64,000 nt of DNA from Aristolochia californica (GCA_029961685.1 JARWKL010000006.1:9678748-9742747), one strand, 5' to 3'. Counted from the stretch's first letter, positions 9,471-22,543 are shown. Notes: generated by a model from the letters alone, not told the origin. Numbers and translations: made by a program.

Positions 9471-10890
9471 TGCATCAATTTGAATAGTGGCCTAATTTAC
9501 CACATTTATAACAGACAATTTTCTTTTTGTTTGGAGGATTTCTTCTAGGAGGTGGTCTCTGACGAAGAGGAGTCTCCTAGGTTCATGACGAGTCTTTTGA
9601 TGAGACTGTCTTTTTGGATATCTCCTACTCTGGTGTGAGTAGGGTTCTTGTCTCTTAGAATGAGAGACTTTGCCTTTACCCTTCCTTTGATTGGAAGGTG
9701 GTGGTTCTGTGTCACAAGCAAATTCTTCACAGAATTCACCAAGCTCACGCTTACAAGTAAGATTTTGTTTCTTAAGTTGAGCTTGAAGCTTTAAATCATT
9801 ACATAAGGTCAGTCCTTGTTGGATGATAGCACTTTTAAGGAGACCATATGTATATTGATGGTAGTTTATAATTCCTACCTCATTACCTAACCTTTTTCTG
9901 TTGGTGGCAAAAAGAGTTGGTAATCCATCAATGAATTTAGCTTTCCAGTATTCATTATTGGCATCTGGTCTTTGCATAACCTTAGTGAGGAATACATTCT
10001 TATACCATAAAAAATGGCTAAGTGTTCGACATCTAAGATTTTGCAAAACCTCTCTTCCCTTATCTGATAGTCAAATTTCTAATGAAATGATGAACAATAC
10101 AAAAAATTAAGGTATAAAATGCATCATCCTCACCGAGGTAGGCTTGGCTAGATTCAGTTTTAAAAACCTTTTTGGAATTGTAAATTTCCTGATGTTGTTC
10201 AGGGGTGAGGATATTATCCCACCAACCTTTGAGGGCACCAGAAAACCCTGCAGTAAGCATTTCTGCAATTCCTTGGTCAGAATTCTTATGTTGCCGACAG
10301 ATAGTACAGTACATAAGCATTCGGCGACAATGTTCCAATATCTGATATTCAGAAAATCCATCTATTTTCCATTCATTTATGGTTTCGCCATCATAGGCTT
10401 TTTGATCTACATACACATTCTCTTCATACAATAGGTCCTGAGGTGTAGGCCTATGGTAATAGACTTTGTGATTGAGATTCCAACGCCGAGTAGATTTCTT
10501 TGTATAATCCAATTTGTGAATACTCGGGTCCTGTATCATTTCCTGAAGAATTTCTTCAGTCTGATTGACATTGGTTAAACCTTTATCCTGGAGATTAGAG
10601 TTTTGACCACCATCAGAATCAGAGTATGCTGAAGGAGTTAAATCTTCAGACATTTGCGATAAAGAATCTTCGTGAGATTCATGAGATTCAAACATTTGAA
10701 TACTTTTGAGAATCTCTGCCGATTTGGCTTCCTTGGCTTGTTTAAGTTGATCTTCCGAAAGATTCAATCTGCCAAGCTGAGATAATAATTCCTCAATAAC
10801 TTCAGAATTATTATCCAATTTGAAGTTCCTAATAGGAATGTGTGGTTTGATGAGCGATTTATTGCTCATCAATAAAGGTAATTAGACAAG
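9471..10890 (-). pseudogene. EPRV copy A coat protein region, 5' truncated
   Basis: Encodes the coat-protein core (GWWDNILTPEQH near 10190), a basic SHQSRRYPK-type stretch, and the CCHC knuckle at 9471-9513. In the knuckle the Arg codon before the last Cys is now TGA. A frameshift lies near 10050-10060. The 5' side stops at about 10890, where array 2 begins, so the ORF2 start is missing. In Caulimoviridae this knuckle belongs to the nucleic-acid-binding end of the coat protein. Confidence 0.8.
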
Positions 10891-13800
10891 AAACAAAGAA
10901 AAATAAATAAACAAATAAAAAAGAAAAAACTAGACAGAAAGAAAGAAAAAATAAGAAAAAATAAGGAACAAAAAAAAAAAAATAAATAAAGAAAGAAGAA
11001 AGAAACAAGAAAGATAAGAAAGAAAGAAGAACAAAATAAGAAATAAAGAAAGAAACAAGAGAGAAAGAATAAAAGAAATAAATAAAGAAAGAAAAAAGGA
11101 AAAAGAAGGAGAAGAGAAGAAAGAAGTGAAGAAACAAAGAATTAAAGAAATAAAGTAAATCTTTCTTTGTTCTTCTTCTCTTTTCTTCCTTTCTTCTTTC
11201 TTTCTTTCTTTCTTCCTCTCTTCTTTTGTCTTTCTTTTTTATTTTCATCTTTCTTTCTATCTTGTTTCTTGGGCTTTTTGTTTCTTTTTTTATTTATTTC
11301 TTATTCTTTCTATCTATCAATCTTTCTTCTTTACATCTTTCTTTGTTTCTATGATTTGTCTTTATTTTTTTGTTTACTTTATTTCTTATTTTTATTTTTC
11401 CTTTTCTTTTTAATCATTATTTCTTTCTTTCTTTCTTTAATATTTCTTATTTCTTTTCTCTTCTTTCATTTTTTTCTTTTGTCTTTCATTCTTACATTCT
11501 TTCATTCTTCTTTCAATGTGCCTTGTTTCTTAAAAAAAAGAAAGAATAAAAAAGAAAGAAATTAGAAAGAATGAAATACAATTGAAGAAATGAAGAAAGA
11601 AACTGGGAAAAGAAACAAAAGAAACATAAAAAATGAAAGAAATAAATAAAAAATGCGAAATAAAGAAAGAAGAAAAAAATAAAGAAAGAGAAAAATAAAC
11701 AAGAAAGAATACATAAATGAATAAGACACATTGAAAAAAACAAGAAAGAAGAAAGGAAGAAGAAAGATTGAATCAAGATAAAAATAATGAAAAAACAAAA
11801 ACTATAACGGAGAAACAGAATGAATTAAGAAACAAAAAAAAAAAAAAAACAAAGAAGATATATAGATGGAAAGAATCAAGAAGGAAAGAAAGAAAAAATA
11901 AATGAAGAAAGAAAGAAGACAGAAAGAAAGAAAAAAGAAAGAACGAAAGAAAGGGAAAAGGAAATAAGAAGGAAATAAAAAGAATAAGAAAGATAGATAG
12001 AAAGAAGAAAGTGAAAGGAATGAAATTAGAAAGGAATGGAGAAAGACAAGCATAAATAAAGAAACATGAAAGAAAGAAATAGAAAGAACAAATGGAAGAA
12101 TGAAGAAAGAAAAAAACAAGAAAGAACAAATAAAAAAAGGCACATAGAAAGAAATAAGAACTAAGAAAAGAAGAAGAAATATAGAATCATGATAGAAATA
12201 AAGATACAAATAAGTCAGAAAGAAAGTCTTTCTTGTTCCAATCTTTCTCTTTTCTTACTTTTTTATTTCTCCTTTTTCTTCTTCATTCAGTCTTTCTTTA
12301 TTTATTTCTTTCTTTCATTCTTCTTTTTACTTTGTTTCTTTAATTCTTTCTTTCTCCACTTCTTTCTTCTCTTCTCATTCTTTTTCCTTTCATATTTATT
12401 TCTTCCTTTATTTTTTTCCTTATTTTTTCTATCTACCTATCTCTCTTTTTATTCTTTCTTTAATCAGGAAATAAAAAAACAAAAAAGCAAGAAACAAGAT
12501 TGTAAGAAAGATAAAAATAAACAAGAAAGACACAAGAAGTGAGGAAGAAAGAAAGAAAGAAAGAAGAATAAAAGAGAAGGAAAAATAAAAAAACAAAGAA
12601 ACATAGAAAGAAGAAAGAAAGAAACTAGAAAGAAAGAATAAAAGAAAGAAATAAGGAAATAAATAAGCAAGAATCAAGAAATAAAGAGAAAATAAGGAAA
12701 GAAGACATAAAGAAAGAATGAAGAAAGAAAGAAAGAAAGAAAGAAAGAATGAAAAAAATGAAAGAAAGAAGAAAGAAAGAACCAAGAAATAAAGAAGTAG
12801 AAAACAAACAAGCAAGAAAGAAACATGAAAGAAAGAAATAAGAAAAAATAAAAAAATAATAAAGATATAAAGCAAGAAACTAGAAAGAAAGAATTAGGAT
12901 AGAAACAAACAAACAAGTCCAAAAGAAAGTGTAAGAAAGAAAGAAGAGAGAAAGAAAGAAAGAAAGAAAAAAAGAAAGAAAAAAAGAAAGAAAGAAAGAA
13001 AGAAACAAGAAAGAAAGAAAAAGGAAAGAAAGAAACTAGAAATAAGGAATAAAAGAAACAAATAAAGACATGAGAAACAAACAAACAAAGAATAAAATAA
13101 ATAAAGAAAGAAAGAAGATAGACAGGCAAAAGAAAGAAAGAAACAACAATGAAAAGAAAGAAAGAGGGCGAAAAGAAAGAAGTCCTAAAGAAAGAAATAA
13201 GAAAGAAAGATGAAATATATTTGTTGTTTCATTATTTTTTATTTTATTTTATTTTATTTATTTATTTATTTTATTTATTTTATTATTTGTTTAATTATGA
13301 AAGAAAGAAAGAAAGAATTTTGGAAGAAAGAAAGAACAAGAAACAAATAAAAATAAATAAACAAATTAAAAAGAAAAAACTAGATAGAAAGAAAGAAAAA
13401 ATAAGAAACAACGAAAAATATACAAACAAAGATAGATGAACGAAACAAGAAAGATAAGAAAGAAAGAAGAATAAATATATAAACAAGAAGAAAGGAAAAA
13501 TAAAGAAGAAGAAGAATCATCTTTCTTTACTCTTTATTTCTTTTCATCTTTCTTTCTTATCTTTCTTGTCTATTTCTTTGTTGTTTCTTTTTTTTTCTTC
13601 TTTTTTGTTTATTGGTCTTTCTTTCTTTCTTTCATGTTCCTATATTTAATTTTGTTCTTTCTTTCTAGTTTATTTATTTCTTTCTTGATTTTTCTTTTTT
13701 CTTTCTTTATTTTTGTCTTCTTTCTTTCTTTCTTCCTTTATGTTTCACTTTTTTCATTACTTTTTCTTATTTCTTTCTTATTCTTTTTTTGACTTGTTTG

Positions 13801-13936
13801 TTTATTTGTTTCTATTGTGATTCTTTCTTCTTCTTCACTTATTTCTTATTTATTTCTATGTGCCTTTTATTTATTTGATCTTTCTTGTTTATTTATTTCA
13901 TGTTTTTTTCTTTAACTTTGTCTTTCTTTCTTTATC
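10891..13936. repeat. purine/pyrimidine array 2
   Basis: GAAA-type purine tract, a pyrimidine stretch at about 11160-11520, purine again to about 12200, pyrimidine 12220-12460, purine 12470-13220, an ATTTT-rich patch near 13230-13290, purine to about 13510, then pyrimidine to the border of copy B. 11563-12345 parallels 2130-2960 in array 1. 12465-12555 parallels 53355-53440, and 12640-12735 parallels 54773-54870 in array 4. No gene; long frames are composition artefacts. Confidence 0.9.
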
Positions 13937-13944
13937 AGAGCCTT

Positions 13945-13961
13945 CCATGGCTCTTATACCA
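13945..13961 (-). promoter_or_regulatory. primer binding site, copy B (one substitution)
   Basis: The minus strand reads TGGTATAAGAGCCATGG, one change from copy A. Only about nine more leader bases follow before the pyrimidine array, so this copy ends at the minus-strand priming site. Confidence 0.85.
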
Positions 13962-14163
13962 ATTATAGCGGGAAGATGGAAATTGACAGAAGGAAACTAA
14001 AACAAGAAACGAGCAGATAATAACTTTAACTCACTAATATCTTATTCACTATATCATACAAATACTTACAATAGAACTCCAAGAAAGGTAAGCACACAAG
14101 CAAGCAACCTTGAACACACAAAAAGCGGTGATTCGAGTGATGCCTTAACAAAATACAACAACT

Positions 14164-14173
14164 CCTTATATAG
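14164..14173 (-). promoter_or_regulatory. pararetroviral TATA box, copy B
   Basis: CTATATAAGG on the minus strand, about 200 nt from the primer binding site, as in copy A. Confidence 0.7.
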
Positions 14174-14236
14174 AAAGAGCAGCTAACGTGGATTCATAAT
14201 ATTTTGAAATCCACCACTAAGAAAAACGATAAGCCT

Positions 14237-14605
14237 CTATGATTGAGATGGCTGTGATGAGTCATCTCCATTATTGAGATTGGTATGAATATTGTCTCCA
14301 TAATTGAGATGGTTTTGAATTTTTTGTCAATGATCTCCATGATTGAGATGTTCAAGAGACATTTGATGGGCTTGGACTCAAAGAATCTTTCTTTGTCTAA
14401 GAGATTTTACTCTTATCCGATGAAGGCAGCTACATTCGGCATCCCATGATTGTGACTTTATGAAAAATGGTCGACCAAAGATATTGTAGGTGCATTGATT
14501 GATGTGACAAATAGGCCAACTGTGGGCCGAAGGATATGATTTTCTCTGTTGCTTTTGGATAGACTTAACCGACGAATCTGGAACAGATGTGTCTGTCATA
14601 GTCAT
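14237..14605 (-). pseudogene. EPRV copy B ORF3
   Basis: 123 codons from the conserved ATG at 14605 to the conserved TAG at 14237-14239, with no net frame change but an in-frame stop at 14378 (a Trp codon became TGA). The product is unknown. The C-terminal third has the same short Asn/Gly/Asp repeats, which in DNA appear as several ATTGAGAT-type units between 14240 and 14350. Confidence 0.65.
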
Positions 14606-14618
14606 ATCCTGAAACAAA

Positions 14619-15905
14619 TTATTTGCGTTTAGATTTTACTTCAAACATACGAAACATGGCAGTAATGTTTTCCTCATCTTCTAGAGGTTGACTATCTGGT
14701 AATGACTCATTAGCATTATCATCACGCTCTGCAATATTTTCTTCTTCTTCTTCTTCTACAACAGACGGTTCTGAGACAGACATGTTGTCTTCTGCTACGG
14801 GTTGTGAGGATGTGCCTTCATTACACTGAGTAACCATAGAATCCTTCATTGATTCTAGAATTTTTCTCATAATGTCTTTCTCCAAAATAGTCAGAAACAA
14901 ACTCCTTAATTGAGTTTTGAATGTGCCAAATAACTTTGAGGAGTCATAATGTACTTCTGGGATTTTATGTAATCCAAGATTATTCTCATTTTGAATGATA
15001 GCAGAAGCAATTTCTACCACTTTAGTGTCAATATTGGGGAAATTCTTCCACCAATGAACATGGAATGTTCGTAATAATACAGGAAGACCTTTATCATTAA
15101 AGCCTGTAGTACAATCCCATCTCCAAATCCATGGTATTGAAAATACCATAAAGAAGATAAAGATGTTACTATTTCTTGGGGGGTTTTCAAAACCCAAAGT
15201 TTTAAGCTCAGGACTGGATTGAGTCCATTTAACAAAATGAACCTTGATTGGTTCTGGTATTATTGAAATGGATGGCCCAAATTTGTTCCACCATGCAAAT
15301 ACCCAACTAGGTAGAGGTAATGACCTCTGATAGACATCTTTCCCACTGGAAAAACCAGGAATGTCTAAGGGAGGGATTTTGGTAATAAAAAGTATCATAC
15401 CAAGAATCCATATAGTCCCAATAATTAAATTCCTTATCATTAGGAAGATTAGCTACTTTTGCTAAATCAAATTTTCCCCATGTTGAGGGATGCATGAATC
15501 TTTGTATCGTACATTTACTGTACGCTCTTGGGCTATCCCATTTAGCCACATTTGACAGTGTATGATGCACTGCTATAGAATTTAAATGAACCAAAATTGA
15601 TTCAAAGGAATACCATTGTTTTCCTGTACAGATGGGATAGTAGGCTTCTCCAACCCATTTCTGTAACATCTCCCAGGAATCCAACGTACCCTCTAAGTCC
15701 TCTTTATTGAGGATCAAATTTGTATCCGTATCCGGAAGAGTAATGTACTCTGGTTCTGCTTCAAGTGTCTACTTATACGACACTGGGGCTTTGCCCTTCT
15801 TGTCTGAAGAATTTCCTCTTTCTGGATTTTTCGGCCTCGGCCTCTAGATTGAGATCCATGTCCTTCGATTGGGAGTGGTTGGCCCCTTTTGCGGTTATAC
15901 ATGAT
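14619..15905 (-). pseudogene. EPRV copy B post-RNase H C-terminal domain
   Basis: One of the best preserved copies of this unrecognised domain. 14619-15440 is open for 273 codons to the normal ORF2 stop and covers most of the Trp-rich core and the Glu-rich acidic tail. The N-terminal half is open in another frame (15307-15717), so one frameshift lies near 15340. At 15616-15618 the codon is CAA, where other copies have CGA or TGA. Confidence 0.8.
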
Positions 15906-17345
15906 TTCGACCCTGGACAAATTCACAGGTTAGAAAATCTGGTAAGGAGTTTAATTCTCCTTTGATATGTTCAATATCAAAATCAAAGGCACATAATTCC
16001 GCCTGCCATCTGGCAAAGATTTGTTTGGAAGTAAGATTCTTCACATCCTTCTTAAGAATCGATTTGGCAGCAGAACAATCAACTCTTAAAAGGAATTTTG
16101 GATCTAATAAATCATCTTGAAATTTATGAATGCACTTAATTATTGCCAAAATTTCTTGTTTAACAGTGGAATAATTAATTTGTGCATCATGCCAGTTTCC
16201 AGAGGTAAATTGAACAAGTTCTTCTTTACAAGCTGGATTAACTTGTTTTAATATGCCACCATAGCCTATATGGGAGGCATCTGTCTCTACAGCCTTCGGA
16301 TAAGAAGGATGAGTCAGGTTAAGACAAGGGAGTTGTTTAACCTTACTCTTAATTAATTGGATTGCCTGAGTATGTTTAGGAGTCCAAGGTTCAGGATTCT
16401 TTCTGAGTCTTTTATGCAATATGGCGGAATCTTGTGCAAGATAAGGATAATAGTCCGCAATATAATTGAGACTTCCTAGAAATCTATGAAGTTGAGTTTT
16501 CTCCAGTAATTCATTAAGAAACTTGGAGGAAAAGTCAATGCTTCAATCAATGGGAACTATTTTTCCCTTATGAATATTGTGACCTAAAAATCTAACAAAG
16601 GTCTGAAACAAACAATTTCATTTTTGTTGCCAATATCACCAACCCATGTTTTCGAATAACTGTTTTGAAAACATGTAAATGCTTAAAATGAGCATCGATA
16701 GAGTCTGAATAAACAAGGATATCATCTATATAAACAATTGTAAACTCAGAATAAGGAGAAAATATATCATTCATGATATTCTGAAATTCAGATGGAGCAT
16801 TCTTCAAACCAAAAGGCATAACATTCCATTCAAAGTGACCAAAAGGGACAGTGAATGCAGTTTTATATTTATCCTTTTCGTTGATTTGAATTTGCCAATA
16901 TCCAGATTTCAAATCAAATTTTGAAAAGATTTTAGCTAAAAACAATTTGTCTAATACATCTTTTTTTTTTGGATAGGATATCTAATCCATCTCAAACAAT
17001 CATTGACTGGTTTATAATTAACCACTAATCTAGGCACACCTCTTTCCTTTTCTGCATTTTTATTTACATAAAAAGCAGTACAACTCCATGGGGAGTAAGA
17101 TTGCCTAATTAATTTCTTATCCAAGAGATTTTGGATTTCCTTCTTGTAAAGGTCTAGTAAGGCATGTTTCATTTGACTAGGCCTTGCTTTTGTTGGGATG
17201 GTTCTTTCATTGAACCAATCAATATAGGGTAAGGATACAATATATTTATGTCTATCCCAAAAAGCTGTAGGAATGTCACTACAAATTTCTTGGGTAAATA
17301 GTTTCTGCAGAGAACTAATTTTCTCTTTTATCTCTGTAGTTTCCA
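15906..17345 (-). pseudogene. EPRV copy B reverse transcriptase-RNase H
   Basis: YIDD is intact at 16721-16732. The RT core is open at 16592-16945 and the RNase H at 15895-16419, in separate frames, with a frameshift in the fingers region near 16950 (a T-run). RNase H shows VETDASHIGYGG and the later LRVD block. The RT N-terminal part (16951-17418) is open and ends at the frameshift. Confidence 0.85.
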
Positions 17346-18383
17346 GCTGCTGTTCAAGAGTTAAAAATTGAATTTCTTTATGCAAGAAACTAAGATGATG
17401 TTCTTTAACATTTCTCAATTCGGATATCTCATTGATAAAACTAATTTGAGGAGGATATTTGAAAGAGAAATAGATAGTTTATTATTAACCTATCCAAGAA
17501 TTCCATGGTTATCAATGCCTTTGATTGGCATGATTTTCTCCAGAAAAGGAGTGCCTAATATGACTTGCTGAGTCATATTTTTTACTAATAAGAAGTCAGT
17601 AATAATGCACTGATTATTAGTGCATATGGAGGCATTGTTTAATTTATATTTAATTTTCATTTTGTCTCCATTGGCATTGATCAAAGTTTGAGTAGTTTTC
17701 TCAAAGTACTGGGTTGGAATCAACCCTTCCTGGATGCAGTTTAATTCTGCTCCACTATCAATCAGAGCTGTCAGTTTAGGAATGACAAAGTTCTGGTCAA
17801 TAACTAAATTAATAACCGTATGCCATCTTTGATGGATGACCTTGGTGATTTGATTAAGAAAAGGATCCTCAGATTTCTTTTCTTGATGCAAATCCTTTTG
17901 TTCACATTTTTGTTTAAGATTTTTATACAAGGATTTTAATTCTTTTAATTCAAGCTTGATTTCTTTAATCTCTCCTTGTAATGAGGAGATGGATACTGGT
18001 TGTTTTGAAGAATTGGTTTCTTCATAACGACCAATGATTTCCTTCAAAGAATAAGGTTTCACTCCTTGCATGGGAGGTATCTTTGAAGTACTTTGAATTT
18101 GATCAAGATGTTCTTTGATTAAATATCTTTTAGTTTGAGGATCTTCCTCTTGATCAATGTTCTTCAGCATAAGTTGTTGATCATTTGTAAGAACATTAAT
18201 CTGATGCATTTATCCCACAGATTGTAGGTGAGAACAACTACAATCTTAGTCATCTTCTGATTGGCTGGATGTGGATGAGGTATAATCAAGATCCTCTTCA
18301 GATTCAGAATTTAAGAGAATTTTAGCCAACTGAATTCTTAATCCTTCATCAATCTGAAGTTGGTTAAGTTTCTCTTTGGTTTT
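17346..18383 (-). pseudogene. EPRV copy B aspartic protease and linker
   Basis: 17490-18209 is open for 239 codons and includes the active site DSG at 17752-17760, with Asp changed to Glu two residues later (DSGAELNC). Upstream of it lies a Lys/Glu-rich, coiled-coil-like linker. A small deletion near 17475-17490 breaks the connection to the RT. Confidence 0.8.
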
Positions 18384-18474
18384 TCCTCCATTGGAATAGT
18401 GACCTAATTTACCACATTTATAACAGACAATTTTCTTTTTGTCTGAAGGATTTCTTCTAGGAGGATAACTTTAA
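18384..18474 (-). pseudogene. EPRV copy B coat-protein knuckle fragment
   Basis: Only the knuckle and the few codons before it remain. The motif keeps Cys, Cys and His, but the last Cys codon is replaced by Gly. The copy ends at 18474 at a rearrangement junction. Confidence 0.75.
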
Positions 18475-18513
18475 CTCACTAATATCTTATTCACTGTATC
18501 ATACAAATACTTA
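18475..18513 (-). other. intergenic-region fragment of EPRV at rearrangement junction
   Basis: About 39 nt matching the sequence between promoter and primer binding site of copy B (near 14018-14068), in minus orientation, wedged between minus copy B and plus segment C. Confidence 0.75.
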
Positions 18514-19325
18514 ACAAAAGAGAAACTTAACCAACTTCAGATTGATGAAGGATTGAGAATCCAGTTGGCTAAAATTCTCTTAAATGTTGATTCTGGGGAT
18601 GATATCGATTATTCCTCATTAGCCAATCAACACCGAAAAGGAAATTGTTTCAGACCTCTGTCAGATTCTTAGGTCACAACATTGATAAGGGAAAATTAGT
18701 TCCCATTGATAGAAGCATTGAGTTTGCCTCCAAGTTTCCTGATGAATTACTGGAGAAAACTCAACTTTAGAGATTTCTAGGAAGTCTCATTTATACTATC
18801 CTCATCTTGCATAAGACTCCGCAATTTTGCATAAATGACTCAGAAAGAATCCTGAGCCTTGGACTCCTCAACATACTCAGGCTGTCCAATTAATTAAAAG
18901 TAAGGTTAAGCAACTCTCTTGTCTTAACCTCACTAACCCTTCTTATCTAAAGGTTGTAGAGACAGATGCCTCCCATATAGGCTATGGTGACATATTAAAA
19001 CAAGTTAATCCAGTTGGTAAAGAAGAACTTGTTAGATTTACCTCTGGTAACTAGCATGATGCACAGATTAATTATTCCACTGTTAAATAGGAAATTTTGG
19101 CAATAATTAAGTGCATTCATAAATTTCAAGATGATTTATTAAATCAGAAATTTCTTTTTAAGAGTTGATTGTTCTGCTACCAAGTCGATTCTTAAGAAGG
19201 ATGTAAAGAATCTTACTTCCAAACAAATCTTTGCCAGATGGCAGGCGGAATTAAGCGCCTTTGATTTTGATATTGAACATATCAAAGGAGAATTAAACTC
19301 CTTACCAGATTTTCTAACCCCGTGA
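18514..19325 (+). pseudogene. EPRV segment C: knuckle-proximal fragment, RT end and RNase H
   Basis: 18514-18618 encodes the residues that follow the knuckle. Then the sequence continues with the end of RT and the RNase H (VETDASHIGYG near 18955-18990). The YIDD and DSG motifs are absent because of a deletion of about 1.4 kb. Many stops and frameshifts interrupt the RNase H. Confidence 0.8.
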
Positions 19326-20550
19326 ATTTCTTCAGGGTCAAAATCATGTATAACCCCAGAAGGGGAAATCCACTCCCAATCAGAGGACGTGGAAATCAAT
19401 TCCGTGACCAAGGCCGCAAGAATCAAGATAGAGGAAATTCCTCACACAAGAAGGGCAAAGCTCCAGTGTCGTAGAAGGAGACACTTGAATCAGAACCAGA
19501 GTGCATTACTCTTCTAGATACAGTTACAATTCTGATCCTCAATAAAGAGGACTTAGAGGGTACATTGGATTCCTAGGAGATGTTATAGAAATGGCTTGGA
19601 GAAGTCTCCTGTCCCATCCGTGTAGGAAAATGATGGTATTCCTTTGAATCAATTTTGGTTCATTTAAATTCCACAGCAGTGCATCCAATGTGGCTAAATG
19701 GGATAGCCCAAGAGCGTATAGTAAATGTACAATTCAAAGATTTATGCATCCCTCAACATGGGGAAAATCTGATTTAGCAAAAGCAGTTAATCTTCCTAAT
19801 GATAAGGAATTTAATTACTGGGACTATGTGGATTCTTGGTATAATACCTTTTATTACCAAAATCCCTCCCATAGACATTCCTGGTTTTTCCAGTGGGAAA
19901 CGAATGTCTATCAGAGGTCATTACCTCTACCCAGTTGGGTATTTGCATGGTGGAACAAATTTGGGCCACCCATTTCAATAATACCAGAACCAATCAAGGT
20001 TCATTTTGTTAAATGGACTCAATCCAGTCCTAAGCTAAAAGCATTGGGTTTTGAAAAACCGCCAAGAAATAGTAACATCTTTATCTTCTTTATGGTATTT
20101 TTTATACCATGGATTTGGAGATGGGATTGTACTACAGGATTTAATCATAAAGGCTGTCCTGTATTATTACGAACATTCCATGTTCGTTGGTGGAAGAATT
20201 TCCCCAATATTGCCACTAAAGTGGCTGAAATTGCGTCTACTATCATTCAAAATGAGAATAATCTTGGATTACATACAATCCTGGAAGTCCATTATGACTC
20301 CACAAATTTATTTAGCACATTCAAAACTCAATTAAGGAGTTTGTTTCTGACTATTTTGGAGAAAGAGATTATGAGAAAAATTCTAGAATCAATGAAGGAT
20401 TCTATGGTTACTCAATGCAATGAAGGCACATCCTCACAACCCACAGCAGAAGACAACATGACTGTCTCAAAACCGTCTGCTGTCGAAAAAGAAGAAGAAG
20501 AAGAAGAAGAAAAAAATATTGTAGAGCATGATGATAATGCTAATGAGTCA
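19326..20550 (+). pseudogene. EPRV segment C post-RNase H C-terminal domain
   Basis: 19690-20559 is open for 289 codons and covers the Trp-rich core and Glu-rich tail. The N-terminal part has several stops, including the recurrent TGA at 19631-19633. The domain is cut at 20550, so the last codons of ORF2 are replaced by a few residues of fused sequence. The product is unrecognised, as in the other copies. Confidence 0.75.
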
Positions 20551-21760
20551 CAAAGATAAAGTCTCTCATTCTAGGAGACCGGAACCCTATTCACACCAAA
20601 GTAGGAGATATCCAAAAAGACAGTCTCATCAAAAGACTCGTCATGAATCTAGGAGACTTCCTCCTCCAAGATAAACTCAACAGAGACCTCCTCCTAAAAG
20701 AAATCCTCCAGAAAAAAAGAAAGTTGTCTGTTATAAATGTGGTAAATTAGGCCACTATTCCAATAGATGCAAAACAAAAGAGAAACTTAACCAACTTCCG
20801 ATTGATGAAGGATTAAGAATTCAGTTGGCTAAAATTCTCATAAATTCTGATTCTGAAGAGGATCTTGATTATGCCTCATCCAGCCAATTAGAAGCAGACC
20901 AAGATTGTAACTGTTCTCATCTTCAATACTTGGCACAAATGAATCAGATTAATGTTCTTACTAATGACAAACAACTTATGCCGAAGAACATTGATCAAGA
21001 GGAAGATCCTCAAACTAAAAGATATTTAATCAAAGAATATCTTGATCAAATTCAAGTACTTCAAAGATACCTCCCATTCAAGGAGTAAAACCATATTCTT
21101 TGAAGGAATTTTTTGGTCGTTATGAAGAAACTAATTCTTCAAAGCAACCAGTTTCTATCTCCTCATTACAAGGAGAAATTAAAGAAATCAAGCTTGCATT
21201 AAAAAAATTAAAATCTCTTTATAAAAGGCTTGAACAAAAATATGCACAAAAGGATTTGCATCAAGAAAAGAAATTTGAGGATCCTTTTCTTAATCAAATC
21301 ACCAAAGTCATCCATCAAAGATGGTATACTGTGATTAATTTAGTTATTGATCATAACTTTGTCATTCCTAAACTGACAACTCTGATTGATAGTGGAGCAA
21401 ACTTAAACTGCATCCAGGAAGGGTTGATTCCAGCCCAATACTTTGAGAAAACTACTCAAACATTGGCCAACGCCAATGGAGACAAAATGAAAATTAAATA
21501 TAAATTAAACAATGCCTCCATTTGCACTAATGATCAGTGCATTATTACCGACTTTTTTTTAGCCAAAAATATGACTCAACAAGTCATATTAGGCACTCCT
21601 TTTCTAAAGAAAATTATGCCTATTAAAGGCACTGATAACCATGGAATTCTTGGACAGGTTAATAATAAACCTATCTATTTAGTTTTATCAATGAGATAGC
21701 CAAATTGACAAATGTTAAAGAACATCATCTTAGTTTCTTGCATAAAGAAATTCAATTTTT
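20551..21760 (+). pseudogene. EPRV segment D coat-protein tail, knuckle and protease
   Basis: The CCHC knuckle at 20729-20770 is complete (CYKCGKLGHYSNRC). The protease DSG is at 21388-21396 (DSGANLNC). Open stretches are 20825-21088 and 21100-21699, separated by a small deletion and frameshift near 21060. A deletion near 21690 removes part of the protease-RT linker. Confidence 0.8.
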
Positions 21761-22519
21761 AACTCTTGAATAGCAGTTGAAAACTACAGAGATAAAAGAT
21801 AAAATTAGTTCTCTGCAGAAACTATTTACCCAAGAATTTTTTAGTGACATTCCTACAGCTTTTTGGGATAGACATAAATATATTGTGTCCTTACACTATA
21901 TTGATGGGTTCAATGAAAGAACCATCCCAACAAAAGCAAGGCCTAGTCAAATGAAACATCCTTACTAGACCTTTGCAAGAAGGAAATCCAAAATCGCTTG
22001 GATAAGAAAATAATTAGGAAATCTTTCTCCCCATGGAGTTGTACAGCTTTTTATGTAAATAAAAATGCAGAAAAGGAAAGAGGTGTGCCAAGATTAGTGG
22101 TTAATTATAAACCACTCAATGATTGTTTGAGATGGATTAGATATCCCAAACAAAAAAGATTTATTAGGCAGATTGTTTTCTACTAAAATCTTTTCAAAAT
22201 TTTATTTGAAATCTGGATATTGGCAAATTCAAATCAACGAAAAGGATAAATATAAAACTGCATTCACTGTCCCTTTTTGTCACTTTGAATGGAATGTTAT
22301 GCCTTTTGGTTTGAAGAATGCCCCATCTGAATTTCAGAATATCATGAATGATATATTTGCTCTTTATTCTGTGTTTACAATTGTTTATATAGATGATATC
22401 CTTGATTATCCAGACTCTATTGATGCTCATTTTAAGCATTTACATGTTTTCAAAACAGTTATTCGAAAACATGGGTTGGTGATATAGGCACCGAAAATGA
22501 AATTGTTTCAGACCTCTGT
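21761..22519 (+). pseudogene. EPRV segment D reverse transcriptase, truncated
   Basis: The fingers and palm parts of RT are present, with YIDD at 22386-22397. Three frames are needed to follow it (21777-21968, 21998-22186, 22173-22487), and a TAG follows just after the palm at 22485-22487. RNase H is absent because the segment is fused to the intergenic region. Confidence 0.8.
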
Positions 22520-22543
22520 CAATTTCCATATTCTAGCTGTAAT

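Larger units (their letters stand above)
3713..10890 (-). mobile_element. EPRV copy A (endogenous caulimovirid, circularly permuted)
   Basis: Read on the minus strand, the copy runs from within the coat-protein region through protease, RT, RNase H, the C-terminal domain, ORF3, promoter, primer binding site and leader, into the movement protein. It is therefore a permuted near-unit whose ends lie in ORF1/ORF2 and not at the primer binding site. It is flanked by arrays 1 and 2. About 0.7 kb (end of the movement protein and start of ORF2) is missing relative to the 7.85-kb unit. Confidence 0.9.
13937..18474 (-). mobile_element. EPRV copy B (PBS to coat-protein knuckle)
   Basis: Minus-strand copy with one end about 20 nt past the start of the primer binding site, abutting array 2, and the other just upstream of the coat-protein knuckle, where it is fused to a rearranged fragment. 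The boundary at the primer binding site matches copies F and G. Confidence 0.88.
18514..20550 (+). mobile_element. EPRV segment C (plus, internally deleted)
   Basis: Plus-strand viral sequence. It starts just after the coat-protein knuckle, jumps near 18618 into the RT end (losing the protease and most of RT), continues through RNase H and the C-terminal domain, and stops at 20550, where it is fused to coat-protein sequence. Confidence 0.85.
20551..22519 (+). mobile_element. EPRV segment D (plus, coat-protein tail to RT)
   Basis: Begins in the basic part of the coat protein at a junction also found, inverted, at 25985. It runs through knuckle, protease and RT and ends near 22515-22519, where RT sequence is joined to the intergenic region within a shared CTCTGTCA-like stretch. 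Confidence 0.85.
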